From PALSA-505 sp036267135 (GTDB lineage Bacteria; Actinomycetota; Actinomycetes; Streptosporangiales; Streptosporangiaceae): a stretch of DNA of 64,000 bases. Positions 17,124-25,523 of this stretch are shown piece after piece. Numbering within the stretch: position 1 is the stretch's first letter; the number at the start of each line of letters is the position of its first letter. The notes under the pieces were generated by a model, which worked only from the letters and a program-made list of their open reading frames with translations, made no database searches and was not told where the DNA came from. The translations under genes were made by a program, and so were the position numbers. The DNA lies in NCBI GenBank assembly GCA_036267135.1, contig DATAWQ010000106.1, positions 27,932 to 91,931 on the forward strand, in the 5' to 3' direction.

Positions 17124-18482
17124 ATGCCTGCGCGCGCCCTGACCAGCCGGTTTCCCGTGCTGGCGCTGCGGGACTTCAGGCTTCTGCTGGCCGATCGGCT
17201 GCTCGCCCCGGCCGCGGTGGGATTCTCGATCGTCGGCGTGGCCTTCGCCGTGCTGGACATCACCCGGTCGACCGCCGACCTGTCCTATGTGCTCGCTGCC
17301 CAGATCGCCCCATCGCTGGTGTTTACCCTGATCGGTGGGGTGTTCGCCGATCGCTTGCCACCGCAGCGCGTGATCATCGTGGGGAATCTCATGATCGCAC
17401 TGGGGGAGGGGGGCTTCGGCCTGCTGGTCCTCAGCGGTCATGCCCGGCTGTGGCAGATGATCGCGCTGGAGTGCGTGACCGGCGCGGGCATCGCTGTGTT
17501 CTACCCGGCCTCGCAGGCCCTGCTGCCCAAGATCGTGCCCGACGGCCTGCTGACGCAGGCGAGCGCGCTGAGCAGGCTGGCGATGAACGGTGGGCAGATG
17601 GGCGGCGCCGCTGTCGCCGGCCTGGTGGTCGCGGCGATCGGCCCCGGCTGGGCGCTGGCCATCTGCGGGCTCGGCATGACCGGGACCGTTCCCGTGCTGC
17701 TCATGCTGCGGGCGACCGGGAGCGAGCGGACGGTGTCGCACGGCATCATCCATGAGCTTCGCGACGGCTGGTCGGAGGTTCGCTCGCGCACCTGGTTCTG
17801 GGTGACCGTGCTGCAGTATTCGGCGGTCATGATGGCCTGGTACGGAGCGTTCCAGGTGCTGGGCCCGGCGACGGCGCGGGCCCATCTGGGCGGCCCCGCG
17901 GCCTGGGGTGCGATCACCGCGTCGGAATCGGTCGGCCTGATCGGCGGGGGGCTCGTGGCGCTGCGGTTCATACCGCGTCGCCCCGTGCTGTTCGTGGCCG
18001 CCATCGGCATGGTGATCGCCATCCCAACGTTTTCCCTAGCGGCGCTGTGGCCGCTGCCGCTGGTCTGTCTCTGCTCGTTCGGGGTGGGGATCGCGCTCGA
18101 GTGCATGATGGTCGTGTGGACCGTCACGATGACGACGAATGTGCCGCCGGACCGGCTGGCCCGGGTGTCGGCCTACGACGCGTTCGGATCGATCATGGCG
18201 ATGCCGGTGGGCGCACTCGCCGCCGGGCCGATCGCGGCCGCGATCGGTGTCTCACCCACCCAATACGGGGCGGCCGCGATCATACTCGTGGCGTCCGCCC
18301 TGGCCATGATCCCGCGCGAGGTCAGGAAGTTCCGATCGTCCGTCCCAGTGACACTAGGGGCGGTAACCAGCACGGTTCCGGACGCTGGGCCGGAGGCGCC
18401 GGACCTGGCCCCCCCTGAAATCCGCGGGCCGGCGCCGGATCCGTTGGCCGTTGCCGAAGCAGCCACGCACGATGCTCTCTAG
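17124..18482 (+). CDS. MFS transporter, drug/siderophore exporter-like
   Basis: A 452-residue protein with about twelve hydrophobic segments. The first half shows the MFS loop GGVFADRLPPQRVII, and the overall pattern (ALRDFRLLLADRLLA at the start, SAYDAFGSIMAMPVGALAAGPIA late) is that of DHA3-type exporters such as EntS-like permeases. The last 60 residues are a proline-rich hydrophilic tail. Expression is probably governed by the 20-bp palindrome in its leader. The substrate is unknown. Confidence 0.85.
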   Translation: MPARALTSRFPVLALRDFRLLLADRLLAPAAVGFSIVGVAFAVLDITRSTADLSYVLAAQIAPSLVFTLIGGVFADRLPPQRVIIVGNLMIALGEGGFGLLVLSGHARLWQMIALECVTGAGIAVFYPASQALLPKIVPDGLLTQASALSRLAMNGGQMGGAAVAGLVVAAIGPGWALAICGLGMTGTVPVLLMLRATGSERTVSHGIIHELRDGWSEVRSRTWFWVTVLQYSAVMMAWYGAFQVLGPATARAHLGGPAAWGAITASESVGLIGGGLVALRFIPRRPVLFVAAIGMVIAIPTFSLAALWPLPLVCLCSFGVGIALECMMVVWTVTMTTNVPPDRLARVSAYDAFGSIMAMPVGALAAGPIAAAIGVSPTQYGAAAIILVASALAMIPREVRKFRSSVPVTLGAVTSTVPDAGPEAPDLAPPEIRGPAPDPLAVAEAATHDAL

Positions 18483-18491
18483 CATGTCAAT

Positions 18492-18617
18492 GTGATCTTC
18501 GACAGGGACGACCTAGACAGCGAGGTCAGCGCGGTCGAGTTCGCCCAGGACAAGATCATCGCCTACTACGACGGCCGGGCCACCGCCGAGGAAAACTACG
18601 AGGAGCGCACCGGCGCG
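18492..18617 (+). other. Short orphan coding remnant
   Basis: From GTG 18492 the frame reads MIFDRDDLDSEVSAVEFAQ and continues in coding-like style for about 42 residues, to EENYEERTGA. It then runs into sequence that makes sense only as a sulfotransferase fragment on the other strand. This looks like the broken start of a gene joined to unrelated DNA. Protein family not recognised. Confidence 0.4.
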
Positions 18618-18804
18618 GCTCCTCCTCGCAGGCCCGGACGAAGTCGCCGATCGGCTCCAGCCCGGCCGACCACAGGTGCGTCCAGTTGGAGTGGGCGCGC
18701 TCCACCGGATCGCGCAGCACCGCGATCAGCTTGGCTTGGGGCATCAGGGCGTGGATCCGGCGGTGCGCGGCCGGGTCGTGCAGGTAGAGCGGGGTCGACT
18801 CGCC
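18610..18804 (-). pseudogene. Sulfotransferase family gene fragment
   Basis: The minus strand encodes about 65 residues (GESTPLYLHDPAAHRRIHAL, then MPQAKLIAVLRDPVERAHSN and WTHLWSAGLEPIGDFVRACE). KLIAVLRDPVERAHSN is the conserved PAPS-binding 3'-phosphate motif of bacterial sulfotransferases. There is no N-terminal PAPS loop and no C-terminal half, so this is an internal fragment with no start or natural end. Confidence 0.75.
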
Positions 18805-18819
18805 GCGCAGCCTTCAGGT

Positions 18820-18853
18820 CTCCGCAACTTTCGAAACTCCGCAACTTTCGAAA
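18820..18853. repeat. 17-bp tandem repeat, two copies
   Basis: CTCCGCAACTTTCGAAA occurs twice head to tail, followed by a degenerate partial third copy (CTCTGAA...). Each unit contains TTTCGAAA, itself a palindrome. It lies upstream of the PfkB-like gene and may be promoter-associated or a minisatellite. Confidence 0.75.
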
Positions 18854-18959
18854 CTCTGAAGCCTTCAGAACTTCGGAAACATCCGCACCGCCGTAACATC
18901 CACGGCGGCGGATATTTAAGATCGGCTGTAATGCCACTCCAGCGGGCCGAGGATCGCGC

Positions 18960-19910
18960 GTGATCGTCACCATCACGCTGAACGCCGCGCTTGGTGTCTC
19001 CTACCAGGCGCGGCATGTGACGTGGGATACCCCGAACGAGGTGTCCGGTGTGCGGCACTGGGCTGCGGGCCGTGGTGTGGCGGTGGCCCGGGTGCTGCAC
19101 ATGTTCGGTCATGAGGTGGTGGCCGCGGGCCTGGCCGGGGGTGCGGCGGGGGAGAGGATCAGGGACGATCTGTCCCGGCGGGGGATACCGACGGAGTTCA
19201 CCTGGATCGGGCACGAGTCGCGGCGACTGCTGGAGGTGCGGGACGTGGCGGCGGGCCGCACGCTCAGCTTCACCGAGCCCGGTCCTTACATCACCACCGA
19301 GGAACTGGGCCGGTTCGCCGCGGACTACCGCAGGCTGCTGAGTGGTGCGACCGCGGTGGTGCTGTGTGGCAGCCTGCCGGCCGGGATGCCTGCGGAGATC
19401 TACGGGACGCTGGCTACGTATGCGGCCGAGGCCGGGGTGCCGGCGATCTTGGACGCGGGTGGGCCTGAGCTGGGGTTCGGGGCGGCGCGGCGGCCCGCGC
19501 TGGTGATCCCGGCCAGCGAGGTGCCCGATCCGGGGGCGCTGGTGGCGGGGGGTGCGGGGGCGGTGGCGCTGCTGTCGGATCATGTGGTGCACGCGATCAC
19601 GGCGGAGGGTCAGTGGCAGGCCAAGCTGCCCGGTGTGGCCGGTGCGCCGTGGCCGCGGCATGCCCTGGTGGCTGGGCTGGTGCCCGGGGTCCTGCTTGGC
19701 TGGTCGTGGCCGGACCGGCTCCGGCACGCGGTCGCGCTCGGCGCCTCGGCCACCGAGGCGGTTGAGGCGACCGGGACAGCCGGGCTTGCTGGGACTGCTG
19801 GGACAGGCGAGATCAGTGGGGCAGTAGTAGCCGGGGAGGCGGACGAACTGGACATCGTCGCCTACGAACGGCTCATCGGCCGCGTCAGGATCGACCCGCC
19901 AGGAGGGTGA
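18960..19910 (+). CDS. PfkB/1-phosphofructokinase-like protein, probably catalytically degenerate
   Basis: A 316-residue protein with the fold signature of hexose-phosphate kinases: MIVTITLNAALGVSYQ at the start, VVLCGSLPAGMP in the middle, ALVAGLVPGVLLGW near the end. Key residues differ. The usual NPALD reads NAALG, GGKGxNVAR reads AGRGVAVAR, and the GAGD phosphate-site motif with catalytic Asp reads WPRH. A non-catalytic, sugar-binding or regulatory role is therefore likely. Its stop lies in the first unit of a tandem repeat that leads to the acyl-CoA synthetase gene. Confidence 0.75.
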   Translation: MIVTITLNAALGVSYQARHVTWDTPNEVSGVRHWAAGRGVAVARVLHMFGHEVVAAGLAGGAAGERIRDDLSRRGIPTEFTWIGHESRRLLEVRDVAAGRTLSFTEPGPYITTEELGRFAADYRRLLSGATAVVLCGSLPAGMPAEIYGTLATYAAEAGVPAILDAGGPELGFGAARRPALVIPASEVPDPGALVAGGAGAVALLSDHVVHAITAEGQWQAKLPGVAGAPWPRHALVAGLVPGVLLGWSWPDRLRHAVALGASATEAVEATGTAGLAGTAGTGEISGAVVAGEADELDIVAYERLIGRVRIDPPGG

Positions 19911-20027
19911 ACGGCCAGGGAGCGAACGGCCAGGGAGCGAACGGCCGGGAGGGTGAACGGCCAGGGAGTGAACCGGCCGGGAGGGTGAACCGGCCGGGAG
20001 GGTGAACCGGCCAGGGAGGTGAGCGGG
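19902..20027. repeat. Tandem 15-17-bp repeats between PfkB-like gene and acyl-CoA synthetase gene
   Basis: About seven and a half imperfect units of the type GGGAGGGTGAACGGCC(A/G), varying by GAAC/GAACC and GAGC/GAGT. The array fills the whole gap. The last unit supplies the GGGAGG ribosome site for ATG 20030, and the first contains the stop codon of the gene before. Confidence 0.9.
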
Positions 20028-20029
20028 CT

Positions 20030-21580
20030 ATGGACTCGACGGGGTTCTGGCGGATCGCGCAGGAGCGCCCGGACTGGGTCGCGGCCGTCGACCCGGACGG
20101 GACGGAGCACACCGCGGCCAGCCTGCTGGCCAGGGTCAACCAGATCACCCATGGGCTGCGGCAACTGGGCCTGCGCCCGGGGGACGGTGTGGCGGCAGTC
20201 CTGCCTAACGGGGTCGCCGCGCTCGAGGTATACCTCGCGGCCCTGCAGTCCGGCTGGTACGTCACGCCTATCAACTGGCACTTCACCGCGGCCGAGATCG
20301 AGTACATCGTCCGTGACGCCGAGACGAAGGCATTCTTCGCGCACGAGCGGTTCGCCGCCACGGCGACGCAAGCCGCGACCGCGACCGGGCTCCCGGCCAG
20401 CGCCTGTTTCGGCTACGGGCACATACCAGGTTTCACCCTTGTGACCAGCCTGCGGGCCGGTCAGCCCGCCTCGATGCCAGCCGAGCGCACCGCCGGCCTC
20501 AGCATGCACTACACGTCGGGCACGACCGGCCGCCCCAAGGGCGTGCGCAGGCCGCGGACCGAGTCGGCGCCCGAGGAGGCCGTGCTGACCGGCCTCGCGC
20601 TGCTGCAGATGTTCGGCGTCACCGCCGGACCTCCCGGCGTCCACCTGGTCACGTCGCCGAACTACCACACCGCGGTGACCGTGTTCAGCGGCGCCGCGCT
20701 GCACATGGGGCACACGCTGGTCTACATGGACAAGTGGGACGCCGAGCAGACCCTGGCCCTGGTCGATCGTTACCGCGTGACCAGCACCCACATGGTGCCC
20801 ACCCAGTTCAAGCGCATGCTGACCCTGCCTGAGCCGGTCAGGCGCCGCTACGACCTGTCGTCTATGCGGTGGCTCGTCCACGCGGCCGCGCCGTGCCCGG
20901 TCAAGATCAAGCAGGCCATGCTGGACTGGTGGGGGCCGTGCGTCTACGAGTATTACGCGGCCACCGAGGGCGGCGGCACCGTGGCCACGCCGGGCGACTG
21001 GCTGGCGCGGCCGGGCACGGTGGGCCGGCCCTGGCCGAGCAGCGCGATCCTGATCACCGACGACGAGGGCAATGAGTGCCCGGCCGGAGTCCCCGGCACG
21101 GTCTACATGAAGCTGAGCGAGGCCGGTTTCGTCTACAAGGGCGACCCAGGCAAGACCGCGGCCAGCCGGCGGCGGGAGTTCTTCACCGTCGGCGACATCG
21201 GGTTCCTCGACGACGACGGATTCCTGTTCCTGTGTGACCGGAAGGCCGATCTGATCATCTCGGGCGGGGTCAACATCTACCCGGCCGAGATAGAAGCCGA
21301 GCTCATGGCCAATCCCAAGGTCGCCGACGTGGCCGTCTTCGGCGTACCGGACGAGGACTGGGGCGAGCAGGTCAAGGCCGTGGTTCAGCCGGCCGAAGGG
21401 CAAAACGCCGGACCCGGGCTCGCGGCCGAACTGCTGGCTTCACTCGACGGTCGGCTGGCCAGGCTGAAATGGCCGAAGACCATCGACTTCACCGCCGAAA
21501 TGCCACGCGATCCGACCGGCAAGCTACGCAAGCGTGAACTGCGCGATCCCTACTGGGCCGGGCACGAGCGCCGGATGTGA
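20030..21580 (+). CDS. Acyl-CoA synthetase (AMP-dependent, FadD-type)
   Basis: A 516-residue ANL-superfamily enzyme. The phosphate loop MHYTSGTTGRPKGV, YYAATEGGG (A5-type), FFTVGDIGFLDDDGFLFLCDR and GGVNIYPAEIE hinge motifs are all in order, with the catalytic Lys in DPTGKLRKREL. It activates a carboxylic acid to acyl-AMP and then acyl-CoA. The pattern is closest to mycobacterial FadD4-like synthetases; chain length cannot be read. Confidence 0.92.
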   Translation: MDSTGFWRIAQERPDWVAAVDPDGTEHTAASLLARVNQITHGLRQLGLRPGDGVAAVLPNGVAALEVYLAALQSGWYVTPINWHFTAAEIEYIVRDAETKAFFAHERFAATATQAATATGLPASACFGYGHIPGFTLVTSLRAGQPASMPAERTAGLSMHYTSGTTGRPKGVRRPRTESAPEEAVLTGLALLQMFGVTAGPPGVHLVTSPNYHTAVTVFSGAALHMGHTLVYMDKWDAEQTLALVDRYRVTSTHMVPTQFKRMLTLPEPVRRRYDLSSMRWLVHAAAPCPVKIKQAMLDWWGPCVYEYYAATEGGGTVATPGDWLARPGTVGRPWPSSAILITDDEGNECPAGVPGTVYMKLSEAGFVYKGDPGKTAASRRREFFTVGDIGFLDDDGFLFLCDRKADLIISGGVNIYPAEIEAELMANPKVADVAVFGVPDEDWGEQVKAVVQPAEGQNAGPGLAAELLASLDGRLARLKWPKTIDFTAEMPRDPTGKLRKRELRDPYWAGHERRM

Positions 21581-21708
21581 CCCGCCGGCAAATGGATCAT
21601 GTTTGAACACGAACGGTAGTCGGGTAAGTACGCGGCGTGTTCGGGGGTCTGTAACAGCCGCATCACGGCCATGGCATCCTCCCATCTCGTTCGGAATGGA
21701 GTGTGTCA

Positions 21709-22506
21709 GTGAACAAACGCATCGTTCTCGGGGGCATCGCATCGGTTACCGCCCTCGCTTGCACGATTTTCACAACGGGCGTGGCTAACGCCGCCGTGAC
21801 ATCCACGACGCCCAAGCCCGCCGCGGCCGCAGCGCCGGCCACGAGCGGTGCCACCAATACGGCCAACGCGGCCACGGGCGCGCTGAAGGGTGTCACCGGA
21901 GCACCGAAGAGTGCCTCGGGAGCGACCAACGCCGCCACCGGCGCCGTCTCCGGTGCCACCGGCGCGGTCTCGGGCGCCACTGGCGCGGTCTCCGGCGCCA
22001 CCGGCGCGGTGGGCGGGCTGACGTCCGGCGTCACCGGCGCCGTGCCCGGCCTGTCCGGGCTTTCCTCACTGCTCAGCAGCCTGCTGAACACAGTGCTCAC
22101 CCTGCTCAGCGGGCTGCCGATCGTGGGCGGGCTGATCTCCAGCCTGACCGGCAGCCTCGGCTCGGTCACCGGCGCGCTCGGCGGCGTCACCGGTGGGCTG
22201 GGCAACGTCACCGGCGGGCCCAACGCCGCGGGCGGCGCCACCGGCGCTCTGGGCGGCCTGACCGGCGGGCTCACCGGCGGTCTCGGCGGCTTGACCAGCG
22301 CCGTGCCCGGCCTCGGCTCGGCCACCAACGCGGCCTCCGCCGCCCCGGCCGGTCTCAGCCTGAGCAAGGAACTGCCCGGCCTGAACCACCTGAGCAAGGA
22401 GATCGTGAACCTGCGCACGGCCGCCACTCAGATCAAGAGCCTGCAGCGCGCCGTCGCCCGCGACGAAGCTGCCGCCAAGGCGGCCAAGGCCAGCAGCACC
22501 AAGTAA
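21709..22506 (+). CDS. Secreted Ala/Gly/Thr-rich low-complexity protein
   Basis: GTG 21709 has GGAG 7 bases upstream; 265 residues. Residues 1-28 form a signal peptide (KRIVLGGIASVTALACTIF, ending VANAA). The mature protein is mostly repeats of the VSGATGA and GGLTGG type around a hydrophobic centre (LSSLLSSLLNTVLTLLSGLP), then a charged helical tail (LRTAATQIKSLQRAVARDEA). It resembles a cell-surface or spore-coat-like structural protein. A shorter paralogue follows. Function unknown. Confidence 0.75.
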   Translation: MNKRIVLGGIASVTALACTIFTTGVANAAVTSTTPKPAAAAAPATSGATNTANAATGALKGVTGAPKSASGATNAATGAVSGATGAVSGATGAVSGATGAVGGLTSGVTGAVPGLSGLSSLLSSLLNTVLTLLSGLPIVGGLISSLTGSLGSVTGALGGVTGGLGNVTGGPNAAGGATGALGGLTGGLTGGLGGLTSAVPGLGSATNAASAAPAGLSLSKELPGLNHLSKEIVNLRTAATQIKSLQRAVARDEAAAKAAKASSTK

Positions 22507-22520
22507 CAACCATCGCCGGC

Positions 22521-22546
22521 GCGGACCGGTCTCAGACGCGGTCCGC
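22521..22546 (+). terminator. Hairpin after the first secreted protein gene
   Basis: GCGGACCG and CGGTCCGC form a perfect 8-bp stem with a 10-base loop, 15 bases after the stop. No T-run follows, as is usual in high-GC genomes. Confidence 0.5.
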
Positions 22547-22589
22547 ACTCAACCACGGTCCGCACTCAACCACAGTCCGCACGCAACCG
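22539..22589. repeat. 17-bp tandem repeat, three copies
   Basis: CGGTCCGCACTCAACCA at 22539-22555 and 22556-22572, with a variant third unit to 22589. The first unit shares bases with the hairpin arm before it. Confidence 0.85.
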
Positions 22590-22594
22590 GCACG

Positions 22595-22632
22595 ATGGGT
22601 GTGGCCCCGGCATGTGCCGGGGCCACACCCAT
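22595..22632. terminator. Strong 18-bp-stem hairpin
   Basis: ATGGGTGTGGCCCCGGCA and its exact complement flank a TG loop, a perfect 38-base inverted repeat. It lies between the two secreted-protein genes and probably ends the first transcript or insulates the second. Confidence 0.75.
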
Positions 22633-22867
22633 GTGCCTCATGAGTACACAGGCCCATAACGCCGAACCGCCGACCCACCAGGCAATCTCAGAGAGTGACG
22701 AACCGACTACGCTAAGTGTGCTAGCGTCCTACGCGGCTCATGAGACCGGTAATACGGCGAGGCCGACGCCGCCCCCCAAGTGGCGTCCGGGCCCTGCGAT
22801 CCGGCTTCCCTTCCGCATGATCCTTGAGCCGAAAATCCTCATGTTCGGCGTTGAAATGGAGTATGTC

Positions 22868-23374
22868 GTGACAAAACGGCACATCGTCCTTGGCGGGCTC
22901 GCCACCATGTCCGCGCTTGCGACCAGCGTATTCGCGGCAGGCGCGGCGTTCGCGGCCAGCTCGGCCCCGGCGCAAGGCCTGCCCGCCGTGACCCACGAGG
23001 CGGCCGGTCTTAGCAACCTGCAGATGGTCTCCGGGCTGCTCCCGGTGGCCGGTGGCACGTCCGGCCTCAGCGGCCTGCTCGGCAGCGCGTCGGGTCTTGG
23101 CCTGCTCGGCGGCCTGACCCAGGCGTCCCCACTGGGCTCGGCCCTGCCGGCCGCGAACGACCAGAAAGACCTCACCGGGAGCAACCCGGTGGACCAGGCT
23201 GGCACGCTGTCCGGCGCGACGGGAACAATCGGCAGCCTCCGCTCGGCGTCGCCCCTGGGCGACTCGAGCGGGCTAACGGGGGAGCTGCCGAACGTCGCCT
23301 CGGGCAGCGGCCTGCTGCAAGGCGCGGCGGGCGTCGTGCCCGTCCTCGGCGCGCTCACCGGCTCGCTGGGCTAG
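22868..23374 (+). CDS. Secreted Gly/Ser/Leu-rich protein, paralogue of upstream gene
   Basis: GTG 22868 with GGAG 6 bases upstream; 168 residues. The signal peptide KRHIVLGGLATMSALATSVF (ending AFAASS) closely parallels that of the upstream gene, and the bases around the start are also alike. The mature part is Gly/Ser/Leu-rich (SGLSGLLGSASGLGLLGGLT) without the ATGA repeats. Probably exported to the surface; function unknown. A hairpin follows at 23388. Confidence 0.7.
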   Translation: MTKRHIVLGGLATMSALATSVFAAGAAFAASSAPAQGLPAVTHEAAGLSNLQMVSGLLPVAGGTSGLSGLLGSASGLGLLGGLTQASPLGSALPAANDQKDLTGSNPVDQAGTLSGATGTIGSLRSASPLGDSSGLTGELPNVASGSGLLQGAAGVVPVLGALTGSLG

Positions 23375-23375
23375 A

Positions 23376-24338
23376 TCAAGCGAGCGACGGGGGCCCGTCC
23401 GCACCCGGGCGGGCCCCCGCGCCATCAAGCTCCACAGCATCACCCGGGTCGGCAGACTCGGCCAGCACCTCAAGCAAGAGGGTCGTCGCGGGCGGATCCG
23501 GCGGCGCGCCGTAGACCTGCGCGAATACGCGTCTGCGCGTGCCGGGCAACGCCCGGGCGCACACTCCCGGATGACGCGCCGACCGCAGCGCGAGCCCTGG
23601 CAGCGTGGCCACCCCCAGACCGGCCGCGACCAGCGCCTGCACCGCCACGTAGTCATCCGTGGTGAACGCGATCTTCGGGACGAATCCGGCCTGCGCGCAC
23701 TGCCGCAGCAGGTGGTTCCGGCAGCGCTCGCAGCCAGCGATCCAGCGCTCCGCCGCGTATCCGGTCAGCTCCACCGGACCCGCCTCAGCCGAGGCTGGAC
23801 CCGGCATGATCAGATACACCGGCTCGTCCAGGAGCAAGATCCCACGCGTTCCGTCGTCCTCTTCTTCCCCGGGGGTGCTGTCCGTCTCGTGCCTGAAGAT
23901 GACCGCGACGTCGACGTAGCCCGCGCGCAGCATCCGCAGCGCCTCCGGCGGTTCGGCTTCGGTCAGCATCAGGTCGATGCCCGGGTGCAAGGCGTGCAGC
24001 CTGGCCGCGGCCGCGGGGACCAGCGTCCCGAGCGCTGAAGGGAACGCGGCCAGGCGCACACGCCCCTCCCGCAGCCCCACGTGCGCGGCCAGTTCGTTCT
24101 CGGCCGCGTCCATCCGGCCCAGGATCTCCGCCGCCCGCTCGGCCAGCAGCCGCCCCGCGTCGGTCAGCCTGATGCCGCGCCCGGCCCGCTGGAACAGCGT
24201 CGCCCCGGTCTCCGCCTCCAGCCTGGCCAGGTGATGGCTGACCGACGGCTGTGCGTAGTTGAGCTCCCTGGCCGCGGCCGTCACCGTCCCGTTCCTGGCC
24301 ACCGCCTCCAGCACCCGCAGTCTTGTCAAGTCGAGCAT
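23376..24338 (-). CDS. LysR family transcriptional regulator
   Basis: A 320-residue protein with the LysR helix-turn-helix at residues 3-60 (RLRVLEAVARNGTVTAAARELNYAQPSVSHHLARLE) and the two-lobed effector domain after about residue 90. It is the gene after agmatinase on the same strand, separated by a hairpin. A palindrome with T-N11-A spacing lies 11 bases before its ATG, so it probably represses itself. Effector unknown; nearby agmatinase or the MFS gene may be targets. Confidence 0.9.
   Translation of the reverse strand: MLDLTRLRVLEAVARNGTVTAAARELNYAQPSVSHHLARLEAETGATLFQRAGRGIRLTDAGRLLAERAAEILGRMDAAENELAAHVGLREGRVRLAAFPSALGTLVPAAAARLHALHPGIDLMLTEAEPPEALRMLRAGYVDVAVIFRHETDSTPGEEEDDGTRGILLLDEPVYLIMPGPASAEAGPVELTGYAAERWIAGCERCRNHLLRQCAQAGFVPKIAFTTDDYVAVQALVAAGLGVATLPGLALRSARHPGVCARALPGTRRRVFAQVYGAPPDPPATTLLLEVLAESADPGDAVELDGAGARPGADGPPSLA
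23388..23419. terminator. Bidirectional hairpin terminator
   Basis: CGGGGGCCCG and CGGGCCCCCG form a 10-bp GC stem with a 12-base loop. It lies after the secreted-protein stop, inside the 3' end of the convergent LysR gene. Confidence 0.65.
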
Positions 24339-24348
24339 GGTTAGGAAT

Positions 24349-24363
24349 ATAGATGCGATCTAT
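24349..24363. promoter_or_regulatory. LysR-type operator (T-N11-A palindrome)
   Basis: ATAGATGCGATCTAT: arms ATAGAT and ATCTAT around GCG, matching the T-N11-A rule of LysR sites. Located just upstream of the LysR start codon, suggesting autoregulation. Confidence 0.6.
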
Positions 24364-24368
24364 CAGTT

Positions 24369-24413
24369 GGCCACCGTTCATTAATTGAATCTTTAAGATA
24401 ATGAACGGTGGCC
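24369..24413. terminator. Inverted repeat at the agmatinase 3' end
   Basis: GGCCACCGTTCATTA (24369-24383) and its exact complement (24399-24413) flank a 15-base AT-rich loop. One arm lies in the last codons of agmatinase and the stop codon lies in the loop. It may end the agmatinase transcript before the LysR gene. Confidence 0.55.
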
Positions 24414-25454
24414 ACCTTGATCCTGGCCGTCGGCCCGGCCCCGGCCGTCCAGCAGTGGCGCCTGCGGCGCCCGGACCGGCTGCCCGGCCGCACGCCGGCG
24501 GCGCCAGGCGAAGCCGGACAGCGCCTCCAGCACCACCCGGTTGGCCAGGAACGCGGTCACTTCGGCGTGATCGAAGGGCGGCGACACCTCGACCACGTCC
24601 ACGCCGGCCAGCGGCATCTCCATCGCGATCCGGCGGACCGCGTCGAGCAGGGCCCGGCCGGTCAGCCCGCCGGGTTCGGGCGTGCCGGTGCCGGGGGCCA
24701 TGCCGGGATCGACGACATCGATGTCGACGGACAGGAACACGCCGTCGCAGTCGTCGGTGGCGATCGTGAACGCCTCGTCCAGGCAGGCGTCCAGCCCGCG
24801 CGTGACCACCTCGGTCATCTCGAAGCTGCGCATCCGCTGGCCGGCCATCCAGTCCAGGGTCTCCGGCTCGGGCCAGTAACCGCGCAGGCCGAGCTGCAGG
24901 AACCGGTCGCCGCGCACCGCGCCGGACTCGATCAGCCGCCGCATCGGGGTGCCGTGGCCGTGCAGCAGCCCGCCCCACTCGGTGTCCCCGGTGTCCGCGT
25001 GCGCGTCGAAGTGGATCATCGAAACCCGGCCCCAGCCGACGTGCCTGGCCACCCCGGTCGCGTCCGGCAGGGCGATCGTGTGATCGCCGCCCAGGATCAT
25101 GGGCAGCGCGCCGGCCTGGCAGATCTGGTGCACCGCCTCTTCGAGCCGCTTCAGCGAGCCTTCCATGTCGGCCCCCGGCATCAGCACGTCGCCCGCGTCG
25201 ACCACCTTCATGTCGGTCAGCGGATCCACGCCCAGGGCCAGATGCGGTCTGGACCCGTCGTGCGCCAGGTAGTCCGTGCCGCGGATGGCCTGCGGACCGA
25301 ACCGGGCGCCGGGCCGGTGCGAAGTACCTGCGTCGAACGGCGCGCCGATGATCACCACATCAGCGTCGGCGTAGCTGGCCGGCTCCTCCAGGTTTGCCTG
25401 CGGCACTCCGAGGAAAGTTGTGTCCGGACCATACATGCCACCTAGGCGAGCCAT
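24393..25454 (-). CDS. speB: Agmatinase / ureohydrolase family protein
   Basis: A 353-residue manganese ureohydrolase. Metal ligands appear in GGDHTIALP, SMIHFDAHADTGD and LSVDIDVVDPGMAPGTGTPEPGG, all intact. It hydrolyses agmatine, or a related guanidino acid, to urea and an amine. The family also includes guanidinobutyrase and guanidinopropionase, so the substrate is provisional. The C terminus (RRRRAAGQPVRAP...) is a polar extension beyond the family core. An MFS gene is divergent, 69 bp away. Confidence 0.85.
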   Translation of the reverse strand: MARLGGMYGPDTTFLGVPQANLEEPASYADADVVIIGAPFDAGTSHRPGARFGPQAIRGTDYLAHDGSRPHLALGVDPLTDMKVVDAGDVLMPGADMEGSLKRLEEAVHQICQAGALPMILGGDHTIALPDATGVARHVGWGRVSMIHFDAHADTGDTEWGGLLHGHGTPMRRLIESGAVRGDRFLQLGLRGYWPEPETLDWMAGQRMRSFEMTEVVTRGLDACLDEAFTIATDDCDGVFLSVDIDVVDPGMAPGTGTPEPGGLTGRALLDAVRRIAMEMPLAGVDVVEVSPPFDHAEVTAFLANRVVLEALSGFAWRRRRAAGQPVRAPQAPLLDGRGRADGQDQGGHRSLS

Positions 25455-25523
25455 GATCCTGCTTCCGTTCGTAGATGTCCGATCAGGTTATCGGCCTCCG
25501 GTTAGCCAAGTACTCTCGGCTGC

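Noticed and set aside
19902..20027. Possible CRISPR array
   Set aside because: Units are contiguous with no spacers and there are no cas genes.
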